From the NCBI GenBank assembly GCA_002298785.1, contig DBMR01000116.1, positions 18,281 to 82,280 of the forward strand: 64,000 nucleotides of DNA, written 5' to 3'. Position numbers and translations under genes: made by a program. The notes under the pieces were generated by a model that saw nothing but the letters and a program-made list of their open reading frames with translations, was not told the origin of the DNA and searched no databases. The DNA comes from Verrucomicrobia subdivision 3 bacterium UBA693. Its GTDB lineage: Bacteria; Verrucomicrobiota; Verrucomicrobiia; Limisphaerales; UBA8199. This document shows positions 56,085 through 63,933 of this stretch, one piece after another (within the stretch, counting starts at the first letter, position 1; each line of letters starts with the position of its first letter).

Positions 56085-56237
56085 AATTGTGCCTTTTGTT
56101 GTTATTCGCAGGTTCAGCAAACCAAAATCTGCCGAGGGATTCAATCCTCGACGCAGGGCCTCGAAGGAGGGCGATATAACGGGGATACCGGCTTTGACAA
56201 CCGGAGTTCGCCCAGGACCTGACCAATGATCGAGCAA

Positions 56238-58214
56238 TTAACGGCCTTGGGGCGGGATGACCTGAGCTTTCCAATCCAGGGACGGCTTCCGGTTCGGCGC
56301 CTGCCAGACCCGACAAATCGGACGCCCTTCGGGAAGACAACCCTTGGGTGGCTTCGTCTGCGTTGAATACTCGCACCGATTGTCCGAGGCCCGGCGGTAC
56401 TCCATGAGCGTTGCCAGAGCGGGGGAACGAAATTCAGCCGCATTTGTGGAGCCGCTATCTGCCAGAGGCAGGCCAAAGAAGAGTGGGCGGGCATTCGGTT
56501 GGGGTGGGGTGAGTGATAACCCGGCACTGTCTTTACTGTTGGCATAAATCGGTACACCACTGCGATTATCTTTCTGTGCTGGCCAGGCGAACCAGGCGAT
56601 TTCCTCGATCTGTTTCCAAGCCTCCGAGGCCGTCACCTGGTCACGCAGCCCAAACCGAATTTTGCCGTCGGTGTCATGCAAACGATAGACCGGGACCGGC
56701 AGGTTTAGTCGTGGATCGTCCAGCGCAAGGCGGTACATGAGTTGGTTGTAATTGTAGCGGGGGGTGCGGCTGCGCGCTCCGGAAAACGTATCCGTGTAGG
56801 TCCCTTCAAAATAGACCAGCCGGCCACCATCCTGATCGAAGAACGGGTGTTGGGTAGGGTTGTAGAAATTGTAGTCTCCGTGCGTCGCTACGCGTCGAGC
56901 GTAAACCCACGGGCCGGTTGGAGTATCGCCTTCGGCAAACCAGACTTCCCCAGCCTTGGATCGAGGCGCGATCAACATGATCCACCGTTGCCGGAAACTG
57001 TTCCAGTAAACCGATCCGCGGCTGGCTGGAACCCGTGTGCCGTCCTCGAAATCGTGCAAATCGAGCCAATTCTCTTCGGGTTGCAGTTTGCCGTCGGAGA
57101 CAAATTTTCGTTCCCATCCGGGGGTCAATCTGTCCGCGCCGGCTTTCCAGCGGTACTGCAGCAGACCTGCGGCATCGCGGTCCAGCGTCGTGTCTCCGGC
57201 ACGCCACCGGCCATCGCCGGCAACGCAGGTGAACGCTTCGTAGTTTTCACGGCGGCGAAGGCTGTCGAGGTCTGCCTTCACCCGGAAGTTTGGAAAGAGA
57301 TAGAAGTAATCGACCCCATCCGATCGGGCTTTGAACGGATGAGCTGAATCATGCCCGGCGTGGATGTTCCAATGTTCCAGCGGTTCGAAGACATTCTTCG
57401 CGTCGTCATACAGCATCAGGTCCCAACTCTGGGCTTCTGCCAGGTCCTTATGGTTGGCCACGGTGGCTGCCAGACGCTCGCCCCCGTGGCCGTCCGGAAT
57501 GGTAAACAGCCCCTCGATCCAGTGCGCTCCCGGTCCAGGCAAATGGCACATGGCTTTGCTGAATCCGTGCTCGTCGACGAAATAATTCAGATCCACGCCC
57601 ACTCCAGGGTCAAGGCCTCCAACGCCGGGCAAATCCGAAGTGGCGCCCGAGGCGCCGAAATTCCCCAAGGCATAGGAAGGGCGATCCGTGTCGCCCCAAA
57701 ACCAATAAATCTTCCCTCGGTAAGGCGTGGCAATGACCGTGTCCTGGCCCATCACCTGGCCATTGATCACCGGGTGCTTCAGCGGGACAGATCGTCCGAG
57801 CAGGACGCTGTCGCGATAGATGCCGGCCCCGGTAATGCGATATAGGCGTTCGGCGATGTTGCTCCGCTGAAGTTTGATAGTCGCGTTTCCGCCCGGATGG
57901 GTCTGCAACTTCACACCCCGATTGCCAAACCCGTCCTTGGGATAGTCGTAGCCCGGGCTTTGCACGTGGAAGAACACCTCCAAATCCATCAAGCCCGGCT
58001 CGCTAAAAGCGATTATCCCGTTGCTGTCGGTCCACCAGACCGTGTCATGTGTGGTGCGCAGAGATACGAGTGGCACGCCTCGGCCCGTGGCGGCATCGAC
58101 CACTTGAATCATGAAAAAGTCAGCCGGCCCACCCCACGCGTACATGGCGCACCAGAGCAGTCCGGCACTACCAAGAATTCGGAGCCGCAAGCTTAAGCTA
58201 AAGATCAATGGCAT
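56238..58214 (-). CDS. Secreted beta-propeller-like protein (DUF4185/GH43-like)
   Basis: 658 residues from the ATG at 58214 (MPLIFSLSLRLRILGSAGLL), the first start with a signal-like hydrophobic segment and a GGGGA nearby. The open frame to 58601 runs antisense to the gspE-like gene and is not credible. Residues about 30-115 look like a small carboxypeptidase-regulatory-like beta domain (DAATGRGVPLVSLRTTHDTV). The main part has KIYWFWGDTDRPSYALGNFG and repeated Trp/Gly blades (RWIMLIAPRSKAGEVWFAEG, GPWVYARRVATHGDYNFYNP), suggesting a five-bladed propeller related to DUF4185 or GH43. Catalytic acids are not certain. It may bind or cut glycans outside the cell. It is divergent from the pilus-like operon at 58438. 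Confidence 0.7.
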   Translation of the reverse strand: MPLIFSLSLRLRILGSAGLLWCAMYAWGGPADFFMIQVVDAATGRGVPLVSLRTTHDTVWWTDSNGIIAFSEPGLMDLEVFFHVQSPGYDYPKDGFGNRGVKLQTHPGGNATIKLQRSNIAERLYRITGAGIYRDSVLLGRSVPLKHPVINGQVMGQDTVIATPYRGKIYWFWGDTDRPSYALGNFGASGATSDLPGVGGLDPGVGVDLNYFVDEHGFSKAMCHLPGPGAHWIEGLFTIPDGHGGERLAATVANHKDLAEAQSWDLMLYDDAKNVFEPLEHWNIHAGHDSAHPFKARSDGVDYFYLFPNFRVKADLDSLRRRENYEAFTCVAGDGRWRAGDTTLDRDAAGLLQYRWKAGADRLTPGWERKFVSDGKLQPEENWLDLHDFEDGTRVPASRGSVYWNSFRQRWIMLIAPRSKAGEVWFAEGDTPTGPWVYARRVATHGDYNFYNPTQHPFFDQDGGRLVYFEGTYTDTFSGARSRTPRYNYNQLMYRLALDDPRLNLPVPVYRLHDTDGKIRFGLRDQVTASEAWKQIEEIAWFAWPAQKDNRSGVPIYANSKDSAGLSLTPPQPNARPLFFGLPLADSGSTNAAEFRSPALATLMEYRRASDNRCEYSTQTKPPKGCLPEGRPICRVWQAPNRKPSLDWKAQVIPPQGR

Positions 58215-58437
58215 TGTCTCAGTCCCCGGATGGAGCATTGGCGCTCGCAGCGATTTTTTCACGAGGACTGGGGTAATGCGAGGATATATTCCGGTAATCA
58301 AGGGGGGCTCCAGTGTGCCCGGCGATGCCAACCTGCGGCGTGGAACGCGGTCTCGCTTCAATGAGCCCGAGGCGGGAAACGAGCGTGCCATTATTAACCG
58401 AGCGTGGTCTAATCTCCGGAGTGGCGACAGGAACCAA

Positions 58438-59586
58438 ATGGTTGCGCCGCGCCAAACTGTAAGCATGGCATCCGACCCGAAAAATATACAAGGCACCGGT
58501 CTGCTTGCCGGTCTGGTAACTGGTGCAATTGGTCCGGAGTCGGCGCCGGAAGTGCTGGCGCGACTGACGGCGGCGGCGGAGCGTGCCGGAGCCAGCGACA
58601 TCCATATTCAAATGCGCGGGCAGACAGCCGAGGTCGTATTGCGATTGGACGGCGTCATGGTTCCCGCCGTGGAGTTGCCGCCCGGATTGGCGGAACGGGT
58701 GTGCGGCCGGGTGAAATTCCTGGCGCGATTGAAAACCTACCAGGAGACATTGCCGCAGGATGGACGCATCGACAAAACCGATCTGCAAACCGCGGCCGAT
58801 GTGCGGGTGGCCACCTATCCGACGGTGACCGGTGAGAAGATCGTGCTCCGACTATTTCAAGGGGAGCAGGAGCGGATGGTGGGCGACTTGGGATTGCCGG
58901 GCGAGGTGCAAGGCGAATTGAATCGATTCCTCGAGCAGAATTCCGGCCTTCTGCTTCTAACCGGCCCTGCCGGGAGTGGTAAAACGACTACGATCTATGC
59001 CTGCCTGCGCCAGTTGGCCGCGAGGCAAGGGCGTCACATCATTACCGTTGAGGATCCGGTGGAACGGGTGTTGCCGGGCATCATGCAAACCGAAATCAAT
59101 GAGGCGCGGGGACTGGATTTTGCGTGCGCAGCCCGGCATTTATTGCGGCAGGATCCCCAGGTGCTGGTCATTGGAGAGATCCGTGATGAAGCCACCGCTC
59201 AGATTGCGTTGCGGGGCGCGCTGACGGGGCACTTGATCATTTCCACACTCCACGCGGGTTCCTGCCGCGGCGTATTCGAGCGGCTCGCCTCATTTTGCCC
59301 GGATCTCGCCGCGATTGCGGCTGCGGTCGGGTTGGTGATCAACCAGCGCCTGGTGCGGCGGCTCTGCGCTAGTTGTTCCGGTCGTGGTTGTGCTGGGTGC
59401 TTCGATACTGGCTTTCAGGGCCGCCTGCCGATTGCGGAGTTCCTGACCGTGAACGACGTCGTCCGCGATCGAATTCTGAATCGGGACTTCCGCCACATCA
59501 GCGCGGTACCAACCCTGGCCGACAGCGGAGCCGCCCGGGTGGCTGCGGGCCTGACTTCTGCGACTGAACTGGACCGGGCCTTGTAG
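58438..59586 (+). CDS. Short GspE/PilB-like secretion ATPase
   Basis: 382 residues from the ATG at 58438, which has AGGA at good spacing. A second ATG at 58465 is possible. There is no N-terminal MshEN domain, unlike PilB at 5112-6839. The core is complete: ASDIHIQMRG, Walker A GPAGSGKTTT (about 176-185), Asp box RQDPQVLVIGEIRDEATAQ, His box LTGHLIISTLHAGSC, and a compact tetracysteine (CASCSGRGCAGC). It should be an active hexameric motor at the inner membrane for a pilus- or secretion-type machine. It heads a tightly spaced operon with two GspF-like proteins and three pilin-like proteins. It could energise a second, minimal type IV filament. Confidence 0.88.
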   Translation: MVAPRQTVSMASDPKNIQGTGLLAGLVTGAIGPESAPEVLARLTAAAERAGASDIHIQMRGQTAEVVLRLDGVMVPAVELPPGLAERVCGRVKFLARLKTYQETLPQDGRIDKTDLQTAADVRVATYPTVTGEKIVLRLFQGEQERMVGDLGLPGEVQGELNRFLEQNSGLLLLTGPAGSGKTTTIYACLRQLAARQGRHIITVEDPVERVLPGIMQTEINEARGLDFACAARHLLRQDPQVLVIGEIRDEATAQIALRGALTGHLIISTLHAGSCRGVFERLASFCPDLAAIAAAVGLVINQRLVRRLCASCSGRGCAGCFDTGFQGRLPIAEFLTVNDVVRDRILNRDFRHISAVPTLADSGAARVAAGLTSATELDRAL

Positions 59587-59636
59587 CGCGTGACGGTTTG
59601 CGTTGACCTCGGTCCAAACGGTGTGGGTTCGAAGCT

Positions 59637-60611
59637 ATGAAAATGGATGAATTGGCGTTCTTCAATCAGCAATTGGGACTGATGCTGAAGCAGGGCGTAC
59701 CGCTGGAGGGAGCGTTGCGGCAGTTGGTGTCGGGGTTGCGGGATGCCCGGTTGCGGTCTGAATTGCAGGGGCTGGAGAAAGCGCTCGCGAGCGGGACACC
59801 GCTGCTTCCCGCGCTGGAAGCCTCTAAACTCCCTTCGTTCTACAAACAGATGGTCCAAATCGGTGTTCGGGCCAATGACTTGCCAGGCATGCTGCAAATG
59901 CTCGCGGATTACTATCAGCGGGCGAATCTGCTCTGGACCCGGCTGCAAGGGCTGATGGTTTACCCACTCCTGGTTATTTTGGTATCGCTTGGGTTAACCG
60001 GAGCCCTCTCCCTCGTTTTCAGCCGTTTTCTGTCCGAGAATTTTGGCGGCATGGTTCCTCATACGGACAGGTTGGTGAACCTGATGTGGCTCACCCCAGC
60101 TGTGTTGGGAGTGGTGGCTGTGGGCTTGGCGGCGGTCTTGCTGCTTCCTGGGGTGCGGGCGCGGTTGCGCTGGCGCCTGCCCGCTTTTCGCGAGGCAAGT
60201 CTCGCGCAATTGGCCTCAGTTATCGCCATGATGCTGCGGGGTGGCACGACACTCGCCGAAGCGCTGGCTTTTGCGGAGGTGCTCGAAAGCGGCACGCCGG
60301 CCGCCGTCACGCTCGGGAGGTGGCGCGCCCGGGTTTACGCGGGGGATGGTAAACCGGCGCAGTGGGTGGGGGATGAACGCCCGTTCCCACCGCTGTTCAT
60401 GTGGCTTTTGCGCCAGCGGGGCGAGGATGCGGCGGGGGGATTTCAAAATGCGGCCAACCTGTATTACGCCCGGGCGGCGTATCGTTCTGATCTGCTGCTT
60501 TACTGCGCTCTGCCGGTGTCCGTGCTGTTGCTGGGGCAACTCATTCTTTGGCAAGTGGCACCGATCATGCAGACGCTGATACGGTTTATGAATGGGTTGG
60601 GAGATTTCTGA
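59637..60611 (+). CDS. GspF/PilC-like inner membrane protein (first copy)
   Basis: 324 residues. The N-terminal cytoplasmic helical part (LAFFNQQLGLMLKQGVPLEG, LEKALASGTPLLPALEASKL) is the T2SSF domain, including the family's QxGVxL-type motif. Three membrane segments follow near residues 103-125, 147-170 and 290-310. A second F-like repeat lies between the latter two (AQLASVIAMMLRGGTTLAEA). It is shorter than usual PilC (about 400). It probably forms the platform with the ATPase upstream, 51 bases away. Its paralogue follows at once, which is unusual because most systems need a single GspF. Confidence 0.85.
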   Translation: MKMDELAFFNQQLGLMLKQGVPLEGALRQLVSGLRDARLRSELQGLEKALASGTPLLPALEASKLPSFYKQMVQIGVRANDLPGMLQMLADYYQRANLLWTRLQGLMVYPLLVILVSLGLTGALSLVFSRFLSENFGGMVPHTDRLVNLMWLTPAVLGVVAVGLAAVLLLPGVRARLRWRLPAFREASLAQLASVIAMMLRGGTTLAEALAFAEVLESGTPAAVTLGRWRARVYAGDGKPAQWVGDERPFPPLFMWLLRQRGEDAAGGFQNAANLYYARAAYRSDLLLYCALPVSVLLLGQLILWQVAPIMQTLIRFMNGLGDF

Positions 60612-60615
60612 GGCG

Positions 60616-61794
60616 ATGAACCATTCCTACGAGGAAATCATGCAGAGCCCCGAACTGGTGTTGATCGCGGGGTTGATCTTCCTGGTGTACCTGGGCCTGG
60701 CCTTTTTGGGTCTGTACCTCGTCTATTTTTTGCTGACATTGCCGCTGCGTCGTGCGGAGCGGGCCCGGTTATTCCTCGACCTGGTGGAGATGAGCGCCAA
60801 TGAAGGAATTGCTCCAGAACAGATGATCGTCCAAGTGTCGGAAGCGGGGGACAGTATGTTCGGACGCGGATTTCAGCGGATCGCGCAGGAGTTGAGAGAA
60901 GGTAAAAGCCTGGCGGCGGCCATGGCCGCCGCGCCGCGCCTATTGCCTCCGGAACTCGCCGGGATGCTGGCCATTGGCGAGCGCGTGGGCGACCTGAGGA
61001 AGGTGATTCCCGCGGCGCGACGGTTGCTGAGCGACGCGCTCTCGCAGGTCCGCGGGGCGCTGAATTACCTGCTGGTGGTAACCTTTGCGTTCACCCCTGT
61101 CATCGTGGTAGTGCCTCTGTTTTTTCAGATCATGGTGCTGCCGAAATTCCGGGAGGTGTTCCAGGGAATGTTAGAGGGAGGCATGCTGCCGGCGTTTACG
61201 CTGCTTGTTTTTCGCATGCAGCGCGGCTTCATCCTGAGCCAGGTGGTGCTGTTGGTGCTGCTGTGGCTCCTGGTGGTAGCTTATGCCGGCGGGCCCCGGT
61301 TGCGGAATTGGCTGCGAGGCCTGGCGCCGGAGGTGGTGGATCGCCTGTTGTGCGCTCTTCCCTGGCGGCGCTGCCGCCTGCACCGGGATTTCAGTGCAAT
61401 GCTCGCGGTGCTCCTGGACGCCGGGTTGCCGGAAGTGCAAGCGGTGGAAATCGCCGGTCAGTCCACCCAAAACCTGGTTTTCGTGCGGCGCGCGGCGCGA
61501 GTGTGTGAACAGTTGCGCGCGGGAGTCAAACTACCGCAGGCCATCGAAGCCATCTCGCCGGCCGGGGAACAGCGCTGGCGGTTGACCAATGCTTTGAGGC
61601 GCGGCGAAGATTTTCAGGGAATCCTCGCCGGCTGGCACGAAGCCCTGGACGCGCGCGCCTTCCAACAGGAGCAGGCCGCCGCACAAGTGGCCACCACCGC
61701 GCTCGTTCTCTACAACGGTTTGGTGGTGGGTGGGGTGGTTATTGCTTTGTTTCTCGGATTGGTCTCGCTGATTCACACGGCAACGTTATGGTGA
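60616..61794 (+). CDS. GspF/PilC-like inner membrane protein (second copy)
   Basis: 392 residues from the ATG at 60616, four bases after the first copy's stop; an earlier start at 60592 would overlap it. One membrane helix lies at the N-terminus (LVLIAGLIFLVYLGLAFLGL). The first T2SSF-like domain (residues about 45-150) has GRGFQRIAQELREGKSLAAA and LAIGERVGDLRKVIPAARR. Two more helices and a second domain follow (RDFSAMLAVLLDAGLPEVQA). A final helix ends the protein (LYNGLVVGGVVIALFLGLV). It is a second F-type platform component, perhaps forming a heteromer with the preceding protein (inference). Confidence 0.85.
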   Translation: MNHSYEEIMQSPELVLIAGLIFLVYLGLAFLGLYLVYFLLTLPLRRAERARLFLDLVEMSANEGIAPEQMIVQVSEAGDSMFGRGFQRIAQELREGKSLAAAMAAAPRLLPPELAGMLAIGERVGDLRKVIPAARRLLSDALSQVRGALNYLLVVTFAFTPVIVVVPLFFQIMVLPKFREVFQGMLEGGMLPAFTLLVFRMQRGFILSQVVLLVLLWLLVVAYAGGPRLRNWLRGLAPEVVDRLLCALPWRRCRLHRDFSAMLAVLLDAGLPEVQAVEIAGQSTQNLVFVRRAARVCEQLRAGVKLPQAIEAISPAGEQRWRLTNALRRGEDFQGILAGWHEALDARAFQQEQAAAQVATTALVLYNGLVVGGVVIALFLGLVSLIHTATLW

Positions 61795-62159
61795 TCTCGC
61801 GGCAAAATCGAAAACAGGAGCAAGCGTGGCTCATGCTGGAGTTACTGGCGGCGCTGGCGCTGCTCACGGGTGCGCTGCTGCCCCTGGCTTATTCCATCAC
61901 CTCCGAGCGCCGCCTGGCGCGCGAGCAGTATCATCACGCGGTGGCGATGGAAATTGTGGACGGCGAGTTCGAGGTGCTGGCGGCCGGGGAATGGCAGGCC
62001 TTCCCGCCTGGGACAAACATTTACCCGGTTTCCGCGCGCGCCGCGACGAACCTGCCACCGGGGAAATTCATTCTGATACGCACCCCGAAACAACTGCGTC
62101 TCGAGTGGCGCGATGCGTCCCAACGCCCGGTGGTATGGCGGGAATTGAGGCTGCCATGA
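61788..62159 (+). CDS. Minor pseudopilin-like protein 1
   Basis: 123 residues overlapping the end of the preceding gene by seven bases. Near the N-terminus EQAWLMLELLAALALLTGALLPLA is pilin-like, with a Glu at position +5 if cleavage is before Trp and one membrane helix. The residue before it is Ala, not Gly. The remaining 85 residues are a small globular domain with no name I can give. It resembles GspI-like minor pseudopilins in size and place. ATGA overlap links it to the next gene. Confidence 0.7.
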   Translation: MVISRQNRKQEQAWLMLELLAALALLTGALLPLAYSITSERRLAREQYHHAVAMEIVDGEFEVLAAGEWQAFPPGTNIYPVSARAATNLPPGKFILIRTPKQLRLEWRDASQRPVVWRELRLP

Positions 62160-62656
62160 AAATCCCGGCTCACAACTTACGTGGTCGTCATGGTTATATG
62201 ATGATTGAAGCCCTGGTTTACATCGGGGTGGTGGTGGTGCTGCTGGCCGCGGCCTACCTGGCGATGGACCGCTGCCTGAATAATTCACTGGCTTTGCGCC
62301 GGAGCGCGGACGATTTCGCCCGCGTGCTGCACGTTGGCGAACGCTGGCGTGCGGATGTGCGGGGCGCAAAGGCGGTAAGCTGGGAGCAGGAGGCAGGCGA
62401 GCGAATTTTAAGTCTGCGCGGCGGCCAAATGCCGGTGGCGTACCGCGTGGCCGATACCAACCTGCTTCGCCGGGTCGGCAGTGGCCCATGGGTGCCGATC
62501 CTGTGCAACTTCCGTGAGCTAAGTCTTCAAACGGAGGCACGGGAGCGGCTGACAGCCTGGCGTTGCGAAGTGGAAATGGCGCCGCGCTCACGGCATCCAC
62601 GCTTCCGACCAATATTCACTTTTATCGCCGTCCCCGCTGCGGGAACTGCCCCATGA
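62156..62656 (+). CDS. Minor pseudopilin-like protein 2
   Basis: 166 residues from the ATG at 62156, which overlaps the previous stop as ATGA. A short basic leader (MKIPAHNLRGRHG) is followed by YMMIEALVYIGVVVVLLAAA: Gly at -1, Glu at +5 and a membrane helix, a good class III prepilin signal. The C-terminal domain contains ALRRSADDFARVLHVGERWR and AWRCEVEMAPR, resembling GspJ-like minor pseudopilins. Translation is coupled to both neighbours. Confidence 0.78.
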   Translation: MKIPAHNLRGRHGYMMIEALVYIGVVVVLLAAAYLAMDRCLNNSLALRRSADDFARVLHVGERWRADVRGAKAVSWEQEAGERILSLRGGQMPVAYRVADTNLLRRVGSGPWVPILCNFRELSLQTEARERLTAWRCEVEMAPRSRHPRFRPIFTFIAVPAAGTAP

Positions 62657-62937
62657 GAATTGCCAAAGTCATATCGGGTCCACGGCCACGCCACCAGGAA
62701 GGCGGATTTGCCACCCTGATCATTATCGTCATTCTGTCCCTGCTGCTGATCTACCTGATGGGCAACGTGCGAACGCTGCATTATTTGGGCCGCGATCTGC
62801 GGATGGTTGAGGTGCAGCAGCAACGCCGCCTGCAACGCCAGGCGCCGGTGCTGGTCACCACCTTCCAAACGGCTGGGTTCGCCACTGCCACAAACTCTCC
62901 CAGCACCAACGCCGCCCCCAGTTCTCCATTACGCTAG
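62653..62937 (+). CDS. Small PilX/GspK-like membrane protein
   Basis: 94 residues from the ATG at 62653, again with an ATGA overlap. GGFATLIIIVILSLLLIYLM is a pilin-like helix with Gly-Gly before Phe but no Glu at +5; GspK/PilX-type proteins also often lack it. A coiled-coil-like stretch follows (GRDLRMVEVQQQRRLQRQ), and the tail is Pro/Ser/Asn-rich. It is the last gene of the operon. It could cap the filament tip, which is inference. Alternative: a membrane protein unrelated to pilins. Confidence 0.65.
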   Translation: MRIAKVISGPRPRHQEGGFATLIIIVILSLLLIYLMGNVRTLHYLGRDLRMVEVQQQRRLQRQAPVLVTTFQTAGFATATNSPSTNAAPSSPLR

Positions 62938-63116
62938 CCGCGATTTCTCGGTTGGAAACCGATTCCGCCAGATGAGCAGCCTGCGCATTGCCACCTGGTG
63001 AGTCGGCGCAAATTCCTTTTACAGCGCCAATTCCGGGGGCGTGGTTGGGATGAGATCCGGACGATGTGCCTTGCGGAGATTATGACACAAAATCGAATTG
63101 CTTCAGGGGCTGGTTT

Positions 63117-63240
63117 GTGGTTGAATGAGGCAGCATCAGGAACGCTCCGCAGTAAGTGGAGCCTGGCAACCTGGCTGTGGAGACAGCCAAGGTGCCCTGG
63201 TTGGTGATGAGTGTCATCAGCCGATGTGCGAAACTAGTGT
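63117..63240 (+). ncRNA. Candidate structured RNA (SAM-riboswitch-like core)
   Basis: Three stacked hairpins are visible. The first is GCTCC/GGAGC (63144-63148 with 63158-63162), extended by CAGG/CCTG-type pairing. The second is a perfect TGGCTGT/ACAGCCA stem (63172-63178 with 63183-63189) with a GGAG loop. The third is GGTGATGA/TCATCA-CC (63203-63210 with 63214-63222). GCAACC (63166-63171) before the second stem and AAGGTGCC (63189-63196) after it are the arrangement found around the P3 stem of SAM-I-type riboswitches. I could not find a convincing closing P1 stem, and the downstream genes are not methionine genes. A terminator-like hairpin follows at 63272. The bases 62938-63116 before it show no gene. 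An independent small RNA is the main alternative. Confidence 0.3.
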
Positions 63241-63271
63241 TTCGAATTCAAAACGTCTCCACGGAAATTTA

Positions 63272-63310
63272 GCCGCTGTCCTGGTGCAACCGACGGCGGC
63301 TTTTGCTTTT
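63272..63310 (+). terminator. Intrinsic terminator
   Basis: GCCGCTGTC (63272-63280) pairs with GACGGCGGC (63292-63300), with one G-T pair, across an 11-base loop. It is directly followed by TTTTGCTTTT. It lies after the structured RNA candidate and 39 bases before the next ATG, so it could end that RNA or serve as the switchable terminator of a leader. Confidence 0.65.
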
Positions 63311-63349
63311 CCGGAACACCTGATGCGTTGACCGAAAGGAAAACGCAGC

Positions 63350-63598
63350 ATGAGCGATAGAAAACTGTCGGTTCGGACGAACGGTTCAAACCCGAACCAT
63401 CACCTTTGGAACAACCATGGCACGTGGTGGTGTCATTTCACCCTGCACGAAAACGGGCTGACGAAGCATCGTCAACGGTTGTCCTTGCGCACCGGCGACG
63501 TCGAACAGGCGCGGCAGCGCCGCGATGAGTTGCTGGCGCGTTATGGCGACGCCTCGGTTGAACTGGAGCCGGTCGGGTGCTTACTGGAGGTGGCATGA
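63350..63598 (+). CDS. Small protein resembling an integrase arm-binding N-domain
   Basis: 82 residues with AAAGGA upstream. HHLWNNHGTWWCHFTLHEN followed by LTKHRQRLSLRTGDVEQARQ and RRDELLARYG resembles the N-terminal arm-DNA-binding domain (beta strands plus helix) of tyrosine recombinases of tmRNA- or tRNA-targeting elements. No catalytic domain follows, so this is an orphan module: either a broken integrase remnant or an independent small DNA-binding protein. The open frame with a clean start, stop and coupled downstream gene speaks for a functional gene. The stop overlaps the next start as ATGA. Confidence 0.6.
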   Translation: MSDRKLSVRTNGSNPNHHLWNNHGTWWCHFTLHENGLTKHRQRLSLRTGDVEQARQRRDELLARYGDASVELEPVGCLLEVA

Positions 63599-63933
63599 TG
63601 AACAATATCCTCACTGTTCTTCCTGACGTGCCAGCTTCCTCGGGAAACGGAATCGTCTTTCTAAGTACGGGTCCGGGACAAACCAAGACCCGGGGAGAAA
63701 TCGATGCCGAGCCCGGGGAGATGGCGCTGGAAGCCCAACCGCAGTTTTCCGTGGGAGAGGAAGGCATCGAGGCGCGCATCAATTTACGGGTGCGCGCGAC
63801 GCCCCGTGATGGGGACCGTCCGGTCATTGATGTCCAGGAAAGCGAGGTGGACCTTTCGCTGGTTGACGCTCGAAATCTCCTGGCGTGGTTGCAGCGGGAA
63901 ATCTCCCGCCTGGACCGGAATCCATCCAATTGA
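63595..63933 (+). CDS. Hypothetical protein
   Basis: 112 residues, from the ATG at 63595, which overlaps the previous stop as ATGA and has GGAGG a few bases upstream. ATG at 63598 would remove one residue. The protein is acidic (GEIDAEPGEMALEAQPQ) with a beta-rich middle (ARINLRVRATP) and a C-terminal helix (SLVDARNLLAWLQREISRLD). I recognise no family. Its coupling to the integrase-like small gene suggests a joint role. The 67 bases after it to the window end show nothing. Confidence 0.6.
   Translation: MMNNILTVLPDVPASSGNGIVFLSTGPGQTKTRGEIDAEPGEMALEAQPQFSVGEEGIEARINLRVRATPRDGDRPVIDVQESEVDLSLVDARNLLAWLQREISRLDRNPSN

Noticed and set aside
63204..63236. Hammerhead-ribozyme-like TGATGAG ... CGAAAC core
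   Set aside because: The conserved C before TGATGA is a G, and neither a consistent stem I/III nor a cleavable site was found.
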